Source: an uncultured Neglectibacter sp. (GTDB lineage: Bacteria; Bacillota; Clostridia; Oscillospirales; Acutalibacteraceae). Taken from it: a DNA stretch of 33,931 nucleotides. Every line of letters starts with the position of its first letter. Position 1 is the stretch's first letter. Below are positions 6,923-17,577 of the stretch, piece after piece. The DNA is taken from the NCBI GenBank assembly GCA_904374805.1, contig CAJFEW010000041.1:12447-46377 (forward strand). The letters run 5' to 3'. The notes under the pieces were generated by a model. It saw only the letters and a program-made list of their open reading frames with translations. It was not told the origin of the DNA and did not search any database. The position numbers were made by a program, and so were the translations under genes.

Positions 6923-8026
6923 ATGAAATTTACAGTGAATAAAAAGGATATTGCGGAAGCTGTCAGCAACATTCAGCGGGCGGTTTCCACGAAAACCTCC
7001 ATTCCTGCCCTGGAGGGCATTTTGCTCACCGCCCAGGACACCACTTTGGAGCTGTGCGCCTACGATATGGAGCTGGGCATCACCACGGTGATCCCCGCCC
7101 AGGTGAGCGAATCGGGCAAATCCGTGCTCAGCGCCAAGATTTTCTCCGACATTGTCCGCCGCAGCCCGGCGGAGACCTTGACCATTGCTGTGGATGAAAA
7201 GAACATGGCCACCTTGGAGAGCGGCTACAGCCGGTTTACCATCATCGGCATTCCCGCCGCAGAATTTCCCGAGCTGCCCCGGCTCTCCGATGCCACTCAG
7301 ATCACTTTGCCTGCCAATCTCTTGAAAAGCATGATCCGGCAGACCTTGTTTGCCGTGGCGGAGAGCGATGCAAAGCCCATCCACCAGGGAAGCTTGTTTA
7401 ACCTGGAACAGGGGATGCTGGACGTGGTCAGCGTGGACGGCTACCGCCTGGCCGTGCGCAGTGAACCGGTGGACTATCCGGACGAGCTGTCCTTCGTGGT
7501 GCCCGGCAAGACCTTGGGGGAGATTTTAAAGCTGCTGAAAGACACGGACGATCCGGTGGAACTGGCCGCCGGCCGCCGGCACATCCTCTTTACCATCGAC
7601 AACTACACGGTGATCTCCAGCCTGCTGGAAGGGGAATTCCTCAACTACAAGGCGGCCATTCCTCCGGAGAGCCAGACGGAAGTGATTTTGAAGACCCGGG
7701 AGGCCATCGACAGCGTGGAGCGTGTGTCCCTGCTGATCACCGACCGGCTGAAGAGCCCGGTGCGCTGCCTGTTTGCAGACAACGAGGTGAAGCTCAACTG
7801 CACCACCTCTATGGGCCGGGCCAGCGACCAGATCGACGTGGAAATGACCGGGCAGAGTGTGGAGATCGGCTTTAACAACCGGTACCTGCTGGAGGCCTTG
7901 CGCAACACCGAGTGCGACGAGGTGAAAGTCCAGCTGGGCGGCCCCTTGAGCCCCATGAAGGTGGTGCCCAAGGAAGGGAACAGCTTCCTGTTCCTGGTGC
8001 TGCCGGTGCGTTTGAAGAGCGAGTAA
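6923..8026 (+). CDS. dnaN: DNA polymerase III sliding clamp (beta subunit)
   Basis: DnaN forms the ring-shaped homodimer that holds replicative and repair polymerases on DNA. The 367-residue protein has the three-domain clamp length. It begins MKFTVNKKDIAEAVSNIQRA and ends with the conserved C-terminus (MKVVPKEG...FLFLVLPVRL), which forms part of the peptide-binding pocket. GGAAAGGAG precedes the ATG at good spacing. It is the first gene right of oriC and is followed closely by yaaA and recF, the standard order. Confidence 0.97.
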   Translation: MKFTVNKKDIAEAVSNIQRAVSTKTSIPALEGILLTAQDTTLELCAYDMELGITTVIPAQVSESGKSVLSAKIFSDIVRRSPAETLTIAVDEKNMATLESGYSRFTIIGIPAAEFPELPRLSDATQITLPANLLKSMIRQTLFAVAESDAKPIHQGSLFNLEQGMLDVVSVDGYRLAVRSEPVDYPDELSFVVPGKTLGEILKLLKDTDDPVELAAGRRHILFTIDNYTVISSLLEGEFLNYKAAIPPESQTEVILKTREAIDSVERVSLLITDRLKSPVRCLFADNEVKLNCTTSMGRASDQIDVEMTGQSVEIGFNNRYLLEALRNTECDEVKVQLGGPLSPMKVVPKEGNSFLFLVLPVRLKSE

Positions 8027-8087
8027 ACGGGGACAGGTTTTCGGTTTGTCCCAAAAGCAACGGAATGTGCAACAAGGAGGGAGCTCT

Positions 8088-8315
8088 GTGGAGGACATCT
8101 CCATTTATACGGACTACATCCGCTTAGACGCCGCTTTAAAGCTCAGCGGCCTGGTGGACACCGGCGGCCAGGGCAAGGCCCTGATTCAAGGGGGACAGGT
8201 GCTGGTCAACGGGGAGCCCTGCTCCATGCGGGGAAAAAAGCTGCGCCCCGGGGATTGTTTTTCCCTGGGGGACCGGTCGTTTCGCATCACCCAGGGGCAA
8301 GAAAAGCTCTTCTGA
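8088..8315 (+). CDS. yaaA: S4-domain RNA-binding protein YaaA (GTG start)
   Basis: This 75-residue protein is a single S4 RNA-binding domain of the YaaA type found between dnaN and recF in Gram-positive bacteria; in the family it is linked to ribosome assembly. The S4 core is visible: IRLDAALKLSGLVDTGGQGK, ALIQGGQVLVNGE and RGKKLRPGD. The GTG at 8088 is chosen because AAGGAGG (8074-8080) lies 7 bases upstream. An ATG 14 codons earlier would place this SD inside the gene and add a non-conserved segment. Confidence 0.92.
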   Translation: MEDISIYTDYIRLDAALKLSGLVDTGGQGKALIQGGQVLVNGEPCSMRGKKLRPGDCFSLGDRSFRITQGQEKLF

Positions 8316-8355
8316 GAGACGTAAACTTACAGAAAAGAGGAAAGGATAAGGGCGG

Positions 8356-9486
8356 ATGGTTGTCACACGGCTGGCCTGCCAGGGCTTTCGGAATTTAGAG
8401 GACGGGGAGATCTTCCCCTGTTCCGGAGTCAACGTGATTTACGGGGACAACGCCCAGGGAAAGACCAACCTGCTGGAAGGGCTTTGGCTCTTTACAGGGG
8501 GGCACTCCTTTCGGGGCGCCAAGGATACGGAGCTGCCCCGGCTGGACCCGGCCACCGGGGAAAACGGCGCTGCCGCTGCCTTAGCCCTGGACTTTTTCAG
8601 CGAGGGGCGGGAACAGAAAGCCCAGCTCCATTTGGAGAACGGCCGCCGCAGCTGCGTGATCAACGGGGTCAAGAAGAAGACGGGCACCGCTTTGGTGGGC
8701 AAAGTCCGGGCGGTGATTTTCTCGCCGGAGCACCTGCTGCTGGTGAAGGAGGGTCCCGCCCGGCGCCGGGCCTTTTTGGACGGGGCCCTGTGCCAGCTGC
8801 GCCCTCCCTATGCGGGCCTTTTGGCCACCTATCACCGGGCCTTGTCCCAGCGGAACGCCTTGCTCAAGGACATCGTCCGCTTTCCGGAGCTGCTGGACAC
8901 CCTGGAGGTGTGGGATCAGCGCCTGGCCAAGCTGGGCGTGGGGGTCATGGAGGAGCGGCGCCGGTATGTGGAGCGCTTGGCCCCCCAGGTCCAGCAGGTC
9001 TACCAGGGGATTTCCCAGGGAAAGGAGGAGCTGGAGCTCTCCTATGCCCCCTCTCTGCCGGTGCTGGAACCGGTGGAGGCTTGGGAGGCGGCCTTTCTCC
9101 AGGAGCTGCGCCGCACGGAAAAGTCCGACCTGCGGGCAGGTTTCACCAGCGTGGGACCCCACCGTGACGACATAGAGCTGCGGCTGGGTGGCCTTTCCGC
9201 CCGGATGTACGGTTCCCAGGGCCAGCAGCGCAGCACGGTGCTGGCGTTGAAATTGGCCGAGGCCCAGGTGCTCTCCCAGCTGTCCGGGGAGACCCCTTTG
9301 GTGCTGCTGGACGATGTGATGAGCGAGCTGGACCAGAGCCGGCAGGAGTATCTGCTCAATCACCTGCACGGCCGGCAGGTGTTCCTCACCTGCTGTAGCC
9401 CGGAGACCGTGCGTTTGCAGGAGACAGGCAAGCGGTTTCGGGTGGAAGCGGGCCGGGTGTTGGAAGAGGAGGTGTCGGCCTCCTGA
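8356..9486 (+). CDS. recF: DNA replication and repair protein RecF
   Basis: RecF is an SMC-like ATPase that helps RecO and RecR load RecA at single-strand gaps. The 376-residue protein has Walker A GDNAQGKT (30-37), the RecF signature SVGPHRDDIEL, the ABC-like signature YGSQGQQRS and Walker B LVLLDDVMSELD near the C-terminus. A purine-rich stretch AGAGGAAAGG lies a little far from the ATG, so initiation may be moderate. It is 40 bases after yaaA and continues the dnaN-yaaA-recF-remB order. Confidence 0.96.
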   Translation: MVVTRLACQGFRNLEDGEIFPCSGVNVIYGDNAQGKTNLLEGLWLFTGGHSFRGAKDTELPRLDPATGENGAAAALALDFFSEGREQKAQLHLENGRRSCVINGVKKKTGTALVGKVRAVIFSPEHLLLVKEGPARRRAFLDGALCQLRPPYAGLLATYHRALSQRNALLKDIVRFPELLDTLEVWDQRLAKLGVGVMEERRRYVERLAPQVQQVYQGISQGKEELELSYAPSLPVLEPVEAWEAAFLQELRRTEKSDLRAGFTSVGPHRDDIELRLGGLSARMYGSQGQQRSTVLALKLAEAQVLSQLSGETPLVLLDDVMSELDQSRQEYLLNHLHGRQVFLTCCSPETVRLQETGKRFRVEAGRVLEEEVSAS

Positions 9487-9546
9487 GAGGAGGCGGGCCC
9501 TTCCACAGATTCCCTGAAAGGTCAAGCGCACTGGGAGGTGGCTGCT

Positions 9547-9795
9547 GTGTATTTGCACTTGGGACAGGACGTCATCGTCAACGAAAGGACCATTGTGGGC
9601 GTGTTCGACATGGACAACTCCACCGTATCCCGCCACACCCGGGCGTTTTTGGCCCGGGCCCAGCGGGAGGGACGGGTGGTGAATGTGTCCTTAGAGCTGC
9701 CCAAGTCCTTTATTGTCTGTGAGGAAAACGGCCGGGAGACCGTGTATATCTCCCAGATTTCCACCGCCACGCTGCTGCGCCGGGCTGTGGGTTAG
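9547..9795 (+). CDS. remB: RemB-like extracellular matrix regulator (DUF370, GTG start)
   Basis: The 82-residue product resembles B. subtilis RemB (YaaB), which follows recF there and acts in control of biofilm-matrix genes; its relative RemA is a DNA-binding regulator. It begins with YLHLGQDVIV and contains TIVGVFDMDNSTVS and LPKSFIVCE, matching the family along its length. The GTG at 9547 is chosen over the GTG at 9538 because the SD GGGAGGTG (9533-9540) would overlap the earlier codon and lies 6-8 bases from the later one. DNA binding in this organism is inferred only from family. Confidence 0.88.
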   Translation: MYLHLGQDVIVNERTIVGVFDMDNSTVSRHTRAFLARAQREGRVVNVSLELPKSFIVCEENGRETVYISQISTATLLRRAVG

Positions 9796-9825
9796 TTGGA
9801 AGTACTTCCGGAAAGGTTGGTTGCC

Positions 9826-10881
9826 ATGCAGTATTTTGGAGTTCCCAGATGCCCCTATTGCAAAAAGAGGGTGAACTTGATTCGCACCTGGTCCCTGAAG
9901 CGGCAGGGAGAGTACCGGTGCCCCCGATGCGGCGGTATCTCCAATATCTTCCTCTCCCCCCTGGTGTATGTGTTCGCCCTGCTGGCGGTGTTCGCGGGAG
10001 GGGCCATCTACTTTTTCCACCGGTTTGTGCTGGACGACGTGGATCTGTTCACCTGCCTGCAGGTGCTGCTGCCCTTTGCGCTCTTTTTCCTGCTGAGCCT
10101 GTTTCTGGTGTATCTGGCCAAGCCTGTGATCAAGCGGGTGCCCCGGGAGGAGGAAAAACGGGGCCGGCGGGCGCCGGAGCCCCGCCGCCCGGGAGAGAGC
10201 CGGGCGTTTGTCGATGGAGGCGAGTACCAGTCCCGAGAGGCCTCCGTTCCCCTGCAGGAGGCTGTGCCGGTTTCCCGTCCCCAGGCGGTGGAGAGCAGGG
10301 CCCAGCAGACCGCGGTGCTGCCCAGCCCGGCTCGAACCTCCGCACCCCGGCGGGAGCTGCAGGGCCCCCAGATGCGGCCGGCCCGGCCAGCCCCGGGGGA
10401 GGCCGCTCCGGTTTCCCGCCGTCCCGCGGCAGGGGAGCCGGCGGCACGGCCGGCAGTTTCGGGAGAGCGGCCCCGAACGGCCGCCCCTGCCCCTCGTCCT
10501 TCTGTGCCGAGAACCGGGGAGGTTTCCTCCTCTTCGGGCGTTGTGCCCTCCCGGGCTTCCGCTCCTGAAAGAGAGCGGCCCAGACGGGAGACCCCTGCTC
10601 CCCGGCCGGCGTCCGGGACGGATTCCGCCCCTGTCCGGCGGCCTGCTGCTGCCCGGCAGGAACGGCCCCAGGTCCAGCCTGCACCCCCCACGGCGCCCAC
10701 GCCCCGGCGGGAGACAGACAAGGCGGCGGCTCCCCGGCGGGAGCATGTGGTCCACAGTGTGGACATTCCCAGCATAACCGACGACTTCTTTGCCAAGTAC
10801 AACGATCCCGACTATGTAAACCGGCGCTTGAAAGAGCTGCAGGAGGAGCGGGAGAAGCAGCAAAATCGGGACGAGGGGTGA
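9826..10881 (+). CDS. Zinc-ribbon membrane protein with long Pro/Arg-rich tail, unknown function
   Basis: The gene is not a recognised characterised family. The 351-residue product starts with a zinc ribbon (CPYC at 9-12, CPRC at 32-35), followed by two membrane helices (about 46-64 and 77-98) joined by a short loop. From about 105 to 310 it is low-complexity, rich in P, R, A, E and S with repeated RRPA-like phrases, and likely disordered. It ends in a charged, conserved-looking module (SITDDFFAKYNDPDYVNRRL, then KELQEEREKQQ). Both ends are predicted cytoplasmic. ATG 9826 is preceded by GAAAGG; a TTG 10 codons earlier lacks an SD. Placed between remB and gyrB and probably cotranscribed with recF/remB, it ends at a strong terminator. 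Confidence 0.8.
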   Translation: MQYFGVPRCPYCKKRVNLIRTWSLKRQGEYRCPRCGGISNIFLSPLVYVFALLAVFAGGAIYFFHRFVLDDVDLFTCLQVLLPFALFFLLSLFLVYLAKPVIKRVPREEEKRGRRAPEPRRPGESRAFVDGGEYQSREASVPLQEAVPVSRPQAVESRAQQTAVLPSPARTSAPRRELQGPQMRPARPAPGEAAPVSRRPAAGEPAARPAVSGERPRTAAPAPRPSVPRTGEVSSSSGVVPSRASAPERERPRRETPAPRPASGTDSAPVRRPAAARQERPQVQPAPPTAPTPRRETDKAAAPRREHVVHSVDIPSITDDFFAKYNDPDYVNRRLKELQEEREKQQNRDEG

Positions 10882-10986
10882 GAAGTGTCCAGGATTTGCC
10901 TGTTTTTGGCTCTGTGAGGCCCTACAAGGGCCCAACAGAAAGAGAACAGGGTTGGAACCTTTTCCGAGAGAAAAATAGGTTTCAGG

Positions 10987-11025
10987 GCCCGGAGAGCGCG
11001 CGCAGGCGCTTTCCGGGCTATTTTT
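10987..11025 (+). terminator. Intrinsic terminator between the unknown membrane gene and gyrB
   Basis: GCCCGGAGAGCGC pairs with GCGCTTTCCGGGC (10987-11018, one G-T pair, loop GCGCAG), followed by TATTTTT. It ends the dnaN-to-zinc-ribbon transcript before the gyrB promoter. Confidence 0.9.
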
Positions 11026-11038
11026 CCCGGAATACTTG

Positions 11039-11067
11039 TTTACAAAAGGGAAGAAATCTGCTATACT
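11039..11067 (+). promoter_or_regulatory. Sigma-A promoter of gyrB
   Basis: TTTACA (11039-11044) and TATACT (11062-11067) are 17 bases apart. Transcription should begin near 11074, about 60 bases before the gyrB TTG. The promoter lies directly after the upstream terminator, so gyrB is an independent unit. Confidence 0.82.
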
Positions 11068-11122
11068 AATATATAGGAATTTTTTAATTTTTGGATTTAT
11101 GGGACAGGTTGTTTCCTGCTAG

Positions 11123-13114
<1,992 letters not shown>

Positions 13115-13350
13115 GTGCGTGACCGCACGGGGGTTGCACCCCAGGCGAGCCGCCCTCTTGCGTGCCGCAAGGGCGGGTGCGTGGCCGCACGTGACAAGCC
13201 GCTTTCTTGCCTACGGCAAGAGCGGGAAGCACCATACTGCAGCTAGGCGAAAACACGCGAACGCGCGCCGACGATTCACACCGCCCGAGCGTCAGCGAGC
13301 GGCCCTAAGCGCGAAACAAAATTCTTTGCCAAGCTTTCTTGCAAGAAAGC
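13115..13350 (+). repeat. Hairpin repeat element, copy A (49-bp family plus tail)
   Basis: The element starts right after the gyrB stop with hairpin 1 (GTGCGTGACCGCAC, 13115-13128). Then come a GGGTTGCACCC variant, hairpin 2 (13150-13176, inner stem CTTGCG/CGCAAG), hairpin 1 again (13177-13190), hairpin 2 (13199-13225, outer stem CCGCT/AGCGG), and a 125-base tail (13226-13350). The tail includes CTGCAGCTAGGCG and GAGCGTCAGCGAGCGGCC and ends in the perfect palindrome GCTTTCTTGCAAGAAAGC (13333-13350). The next gene's SD starts within 15 bases. No gene is supported in this stretch. Confidence 0.88.
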
Positions 13351-13372
13351 GGAAAGCGGGAGGAGGAAGGAA

Positions 13373-13888
13373 ATGGAATTTTCGTATACGGTCAGCGAGG
13401 CGCAGTATTACCATGCCCTGCGGCTGACGGTAGACTTTAAAATATCCGCCCGGAAGCTGTGGATTGAGACCGTGGTGGTGGGCTTTTTCGGCATCTTGTT
13501 TGTGATTGCCTTCTTTATGACCTGGGATATTTTCTCCCTGGCCATGGGATTGGTGTGCTTGGCGATGCTGGCCATGCTGAATATTTTGCCCAGGCTGGAA
13601 TTGAAGCGCCGGGCCCAGCAGCAGCCTTCGGCAGTGGAGGCGGAGCTGACCCCGGAAAAGCTTACTGTGCGGATGGGAGAGGCCACCTTGGAAGCGCCTC
13701 TGGACGGCTCGGTGACCATCAAACAGGTGGGCAGCCGGCGCAGCGGCAAACTGATCACTTTGTTTCTCCGGGGCGGGAAGCTGGTGGTGCTGCCGGTGGA
13801 GGCCATTCCCGCCGAGAACCGGGAACAGGCCCTGGCGTGGCTGCTGCAGAAGCCGCAGAAAAAAGCGGATACACGTGAGAGTTTGTAA
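13373..13888 (+). CDS. YcxB-like membrane protein
   Basis: The 171-residue product looks like a YcxB-like protein: an N-terminal cytoplasmic part (FSYTVSEAQYYHALRLTVDF), two closely spaced membrane helices (about 33-49 and 53-70), and a C-terminal beta-rich cytoplasmic domain ending VLPVEAIP...ALAWLLQK. Function of the family is unknown. GGAGGAAGG lies just before the ATG and directly follows the repeat tail, so the repeat borders the translation signals. It sits between gyrB and gyrA and may be cotranscribed with gyrB, although copy A separates them. Confidence 0.75.
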   Translation: MEFSYTVSEAQYYHALRLTVDFKISARKLWIETVVVGFFGILFVIAFFMTWDIFSLAMGLVCLAMLAMLNILPRLELKRRAQQQPSAVEAELTPEKLTVRMGEATLEAPLDGSVTIKQVGSRRSGKLITLFLRGGKLVVLPVEAIPAENREQALAWLLQKPQKKADTRESL

Positions 13889-13894
13889 GAAATA

Positions 13895-13972
13895 AGGCGC
13901 GCAACGCGCCTCCTTGGGGAGGGTTTTCCCCGAAGGAAAAGCAGGGATTGCGAGATTTTGGCCCCGCGGGGC
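13895..13972. other. Three consecutive hairpins between the YcxB-like gene and gyrA
   Basis: AGGCGCG-CAA-CGCGCCT (13895-13911) is followed by a longer stem CCTTGGGGA / TCCCCGAAGG with one bulge (13912-13936) and by the palindrome GCCCCGCGGGGC (13961-13972). The last one abuts the gyrA SD (AGGAAAGG). No clear promoter for gyrA was recognised, and none of the hairpins has a strong T-run. They could protect or process a gyrB-gyrA message. Confidence 0.5.
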
Positions 13973-13991
13973 AGGAAAGGCAGAATGACCA

Positions 13992-16538
13992 ATGGATGAA
14001 CGCGAAAACAACGGAATTCTCCCGGAGGAAGAGGGCGGCCGCATCATCGATGTGAACTTGACCAAGGAGATGCAGCAGTCCTTCCTGGACTACTCCATGT
14101 CCGTAATTGTGCAGCGGGCCCTGCCCGACGTGCGGGACGGGCTGAAGCCGGTGCACCGGCGGATTCTCTACACCATGTATGAAAACACCCTGTGGCCGGA
14201 AAAGGCCTACCGGAAGTGCGCCGACACAGTGGGCTCCGTGCTGGGGCGGTATCACCCCCACGGAGACGCTTCGGTGTACGACGCCCTGGTGCGCCTGGCC
14301 CAGGATTTCTCCATGCGCTATGTGCTGGTGGACGGCCACGGCAACTTCGGCTCCATCGACGGAGATCCCCCCGCCGCCTACCGGTACACGGAAGCCCGCA
14401 TGAACAAGCTCTCTGTGCAGATGCTCCAGGACATCGACAAGGACACGGTGGATTTCACCCCCAACTACGACGACCGTCTGAAGGAGCCCACCGCCCTGCC
14501 CAGCCACTTCCCCAACATTCTGGTCAACGGCTCCACAGGCATTGCCGTGGGTATGGCCACCAATATTCCTCCCCACAACATGGGCGAGGTGATCGACGGC
14601 ATGTGCTGCCTGATTGACAACCCCGACGCCACCTTGGAGGACTTGATGGAGCACATCAAGGGGCCGGACTTCCCCACGGGGGGCATCATCATGGGCCGCA
14701 GCGGCATTCGGGCCGCCTACGCCACCGGCCGGGGACGGATCATTGTCCGGGCCCGCACGGAGATTGAGGAAAACGAAAAGACCGGCCGGTCCAAGATCAT
14801 TGTGACCGAGCTGCCCTACATGGTCAACAAGGCCCGGCTGATTGAGAGCATCGCCGACTTGGTGAAGGACAAGCGCATTGAGGGCATCTCCAACATCGAC
14901 GACCACTCCGACCGCAACGGCATGCACATCGTCATCGACGTCAAGCGGGACGCCTCGCCCCAGATTGTCTTAAACCGGCTGTTTACCTACACCCAGCTGC
15001 AGAGCACCTTCGGGGTGATCCTGCTGGCCATTGTGGGCGGAGAGCCCAAGATGCTGACCCTGCGGCAGATCTTGGAGGAGTATATCAAGTTCCAGCTGGA
15101 AGTGATCACCCGCCGCACCCAGTTTGACCTGAAAAAGGCCCAGGACCGGGCCCACATTCTGGAAGGCCTGATGATCGCTTTGGACTTTATCGACGAGGTC
15201 ATCAAAATTCTGCGGGCTTCCAAGTCCATTCCCGAAGGCAAACAGGCTTTGATGGAGCGGTTCGGGCTGGACGATCCCCAGGCCCAGGCCATTGTGCAGA
15301 TGCGTTTGGGACAGCTCACGGGCCTGGAGCGGGCCAAGGTGGAAGAGGAGCTGGCAGGGCTGCGGGAGAAAATCGCCGACTATCTGGACATTCTGGCCAG
15401 CGAAGGCCGCCGGCTGGCCATTGTCAAGGACGAGGCCCTGGAGGTCAAGCGGAAGTTTTCCGACGAGCGCCGCACGGAGATCGCCGCGGTCAGCGGGGAA
15501 GTGGACATTGAAGACCTGATCCCCGTGGAGGAGTGCGTGCTGACCATGACCAATTTCGGCTATGTAAAGCGCCAGAAGATGGACACCTACCACCTGCAGA
15601 AGCGGGGCGGCCGGGGCGTCACCGGCATGAACCGCCGGGACGAGGACGTGGCCACGGAGATTTTCGTCACCGGCAGCCACGACTATGTGCTGTTCTTCTC
15701 CTCCCTGGGGCGGGTGTACAAGCTCAAGTGCTATGAGATTCCCGAGGGATCCCGCACCAGCCGGGGCATGAACATCAAAAACCTGCTGCCCCTGCAGCCG
15801 GAGGAAAAGGTGAACTCCATGATCCGGGTGCAGGCCTTCGACGAGGACAAGTACCTGGTGATGGTGACGAAAAACGGCGTCATCAAGCGGACGAAGCTTT
15901 CCGCCTACCAGAACGTGCGCAAAGGCGGCTTGATTGCCGTGGACCTGGACGAGGGGGATTCCCTCAGCTGGGTGCGGGTGACCAGCGGCCACGACGACCT
16001 GCTGGTGGCCACCAAGAAGGGCATGGCCATTCGCTTCCATGAGACCGACGCCCGGGAGCTGTCCCGGACCGCCCGGGGCGTGCGGGTGATGAAGCTGGAG
16101 GAAGGGGACTGTATTGTGGGCATGTCCATCCTCCGGGAGGGAGGCCTGGTGCTCACGGTTACGGAGACCGGCTACGGCCGGCTGTCGGAGCAGGACAACT
16201 ACCGACTGCAGAAGCGTGGCGGCAAGGGCTTGATCAACTACCACACCGAGAGGTTCGGCGACGTGGCCGCCATCAAGGTGGTGGATTTGGACGACGACGT
16301 CATCCTCATTTCCGAGGACGGGGTGATCATCCGCATTGCCGCCAGCGGCATTCGGATCTGCGCCCGGCCCAGCAAGGGCGTGCGGGTCATGAAACTGGCC
16401 CCGGGCAGCAAGGTGGTCACCTTGGCCCGTGCTCCCCACGAGGAAGACCAAGTGGACGACGTGGCAGTGGAGGAGGACGGAGATCCCGAGGAGGGCAGCG
16501 ATCTGCCCTCGGAAGAGGAGTCCTTCGAAGAAGAATAA
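13992..16538 (+). CDS. gyrA: DNA gyrase subunit A
   Basis: GyrA cuts and rejoins DNA in gyrase. The 848-residue product has the breakage-reunion domain with catalytic Tyr132 ([10 protein letters not shown]), the quinolone region [19 protein letters not shown], and a C-terminal beta-pinwheel with the GyrA box QKRGGRG and a second degenerate copy (QKRGGKG). The position equivalent to E. coli Ser83 is Ala93, followed by Ser94 and Asp97; this Ala-Ser pattern also occurs naturally in mycobacteria. The last 30 residues are very acidic ([11 protein letters not shown]...EEE). The ATG has AGGAAAGG upstream. A perfect 14-bp terminator stem follows. Confidence 0.97.
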   Translation: MDERENNGILPEEEGGRIIDVNLTKEMQQSFLDYSMSVIVQRALPDVRDGLKPVHRRILYTMYENTLWPEKAYRKCADTVGSVLGRYHPHGDASVYDALVRLAQDFSMRYVLVDGHGNFGSIDGDPPAAYRYTEARMNKLSVQMLQDIDKDTVDFTPNYDDRLKEPTALPSHFPNILVNGSTGIAVGMATNIPPHNMGEVIDGMCCLIDNPDATLEDLMEHIKGPDFPTGGIIMGRSGIRAAYATGRGRIIVRARTEIEENEKTGRSKIIVTELPYMVNKARLIESIADLVKDKRIEGISNIDDHSDRNGMHIVIDVKRDASPQIVLNRLFTYTQLQSTFGVILLAIVGGEPKMLTLRQILEEYIKFQLEVITRRTQFDLKKAQDRAHILEGLMIALDFIDEVIKILRASKSIPEGKQALMERFGLDDPQAQAIVQMRLGQLTGLERAKVEEELAGLREKIADYLDILASEGRRLAIVKDEALEVKRKFSDERRTEIAAVSGEVDIEDLIPVEECVLTMTNFGYVKRQKMDTYHLQKRGGRGVTGMNRRDEDVATEIFVTGSHDYVLFFSSLGRVYKLKCYEIPEGSRTSRGMNIKNLLPLQPEEKVNSMIRVQAFDEDKYLVMVTKNGVIKRTKLSAYQNVRKGGLIAVDLDEGDSLSWVRVTSGHDDLLVATKKGMAIRFHETDARELSRTARGVRVMKLEEGDCIVGMSILREGGLVLTVTETGYGRLSEQDNYRLQKRGGKGLINYHTERFGDVAAIKVVDLDDDVILISEDGVIIRIAASGIRICARPSKGVRVMKLAPGSKVVTLARAPHEEDQVDDVAVEEDGDPEEGSDLPSEEESFEEE

Positions 16539-16541
16539 AAG

Positions 16542-16572
16542 AACGATCCCCCGGCAAAGCCGGGGGATCGTT
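16542..16572. terminator. Terminator after gyrA
   Basis: AACGATCCCCCGGC (16542-16555) pairs perfectly with GCCGGGGGATCGTT (16559-16572) around AAA, 3 bases after the gyrA stop. The T-run is poor (GTTGTCTGTG), so it may act weakly or depend on the very stable stem. Position between convergent genes allows action on both strands. Confidence 0.8.
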
Positions 16573-16585
16573 GTCTGTGCGCCTG

Positions 16586-16916
16586 GCCCGTGACCGGGCG
16601 GGGGGTTGCACCCCAGGCGAGCCGCTTTCTTACCTACGGCAAGAGCGGGTGCGTGACCGCACGGGACAAGCCGCCTTCTTGCCTACGGCAAGGGCGGGTG
16701 CGTGGCCGCACAGGACGAGCCGCCCTCTTGCCTGCGGCAAGGGCGGGGGGTTGCACCCCAGGCGAGCCGCTTTCTTGCCTACGGCAAGAGCGGAAAGCAC
16801 CATACTGCAGCTAGGCGGAAACACGCGAACGCGCGCTGAAGACTTACACCGCCCGAGCGTCAGCGAGCGGCCCCAAGCGCGAAGCAAAGTTCTTTGCCAA
16901 GCTTTCTTTCAAGAAA
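16586..16916 (+). repeat. Hairpin repeat element, copy B (between convergent genes)
   Basis: Hairpin 1 appears as GCCCGTGACCGGGC (16586-16599), GGGGTTGCACCCC (16602-16614), GTGCGTGACCGCAC (16649-16662), GTGCGTGGCCGCAC (16698-16711) and GGGGTTGCACCCC (16747-16759), so the later units keep a 49-base period. Hairpin 2 follows each time. The tail (about 16794-16916) carries GCAAAG-TT-CTTTGC (16884-16897) and the terminal palindrome half GCTTTCTTTCAAGAAA. The tail overlaps the last codons and stop (16909-16911) of the minus-strand lipoprotein gene. The stretch from gyrA to that stop contains no gene. Confidence 0.88.
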
Positions 16917-17535
16917 CGGCGGTGCCGGAGGTGTCGGGGAAGGCGGGCAGCTCACCGGTGGCGTTGTACACAGCCCGGCAGAGATCCTCCGCCCGCTGGC
17001 GGTACAGCTCCAGAATCACCGGGTAAGCGGAGAGGGGTTCGGCGCTGTAGTCCTGGCGGATGGTCTCAATTTCCCCGTCTAAGCTGGACTCCCACTCCTC
17101 CTGCTCCTGCTGGATCTGTGCGGCCTCCTCCGCCGGGCAGACCTGCTGGGAATCGCTGTAGGCCGTGTCGATCAGCTGCTGCCACAGGCGGATGGCGTTG
17201 TCGTAAGCCTGCTGGATCCGGGTGGTGGAGGAGGCGTCCAGCAGATCTTCTTCCAGCCGGTCGTAAATGGGATTTTCCGCAAAGAGGGCGTCAAAGTCCC
17301 CGGCGGGCTGGCTGGATACCGGTTCCTGGGTGGGAGCCGGCGTGGCTGTGGGCGCGGGAGTAGGCGTGGGCGACGGTGTGGGCGTAGGGGTCGGGCTGGG
17401 GCTGGCTTGGCTTTCCACAAGATTTTGCGAAGATGTGGAAACCTGTGTCTGGCTTTCGGAAGTTTCTTGGGTGCAGGCCGTCAGGGAAAGCCCCAGGACG
17501 GCGCACAGCACCAGTGCTTGGATCCGTTGTTTCAT
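16909..17535 (-). CDS. Putative lipoprotein with Pro/Thr linker, unknown function
   Basis: The 208-residue product has a clear lipoprotein signal: positively charged MKQR, hydrophobic core ALVLCAVLGLSL and lipobox LTAC with Cys21. A surface linker of alternating P, T and S (about 43-70) leads to a helical, acidic domain of about 130 residues (IQQAYDNAIRLWQQLIDTAY, QQEQEEWESSLDGE). The domain faintly recalls LprI/DUF1311-like helical proteins, but this is not secure. GGAGAGA precedes the ATG. The last residues and stop (V-S-stop) are written by the repeat tail of copy B. The upstream repeat begins 43 bases before the ATG, leaving little room for a promoter. Confidence 0.8.
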   Translation of the reverse strand: MKQRIQALVLCAVLGLSLTACTQETSESQTQVSTSSQNLVESQASPSPTPTPTPSPTPTPAPTATPAPTQEPVSSQPAGDFDALFAENPIYDRLEEDLLDASSTTRIQQAYDNAIRLWQQLIDTAYSDSQQVCPAEEAAQIQQEQEEWESSLDGEIETIRQDYSAEPLSAYPVILELYRQRAEDLCRAVYNATGELPAFPDTSGTAVS

Positions 17536-17577
17536 GGTAAGATTCTCTCCTTGTGAAAACACGTGGATGTGAGGGGG

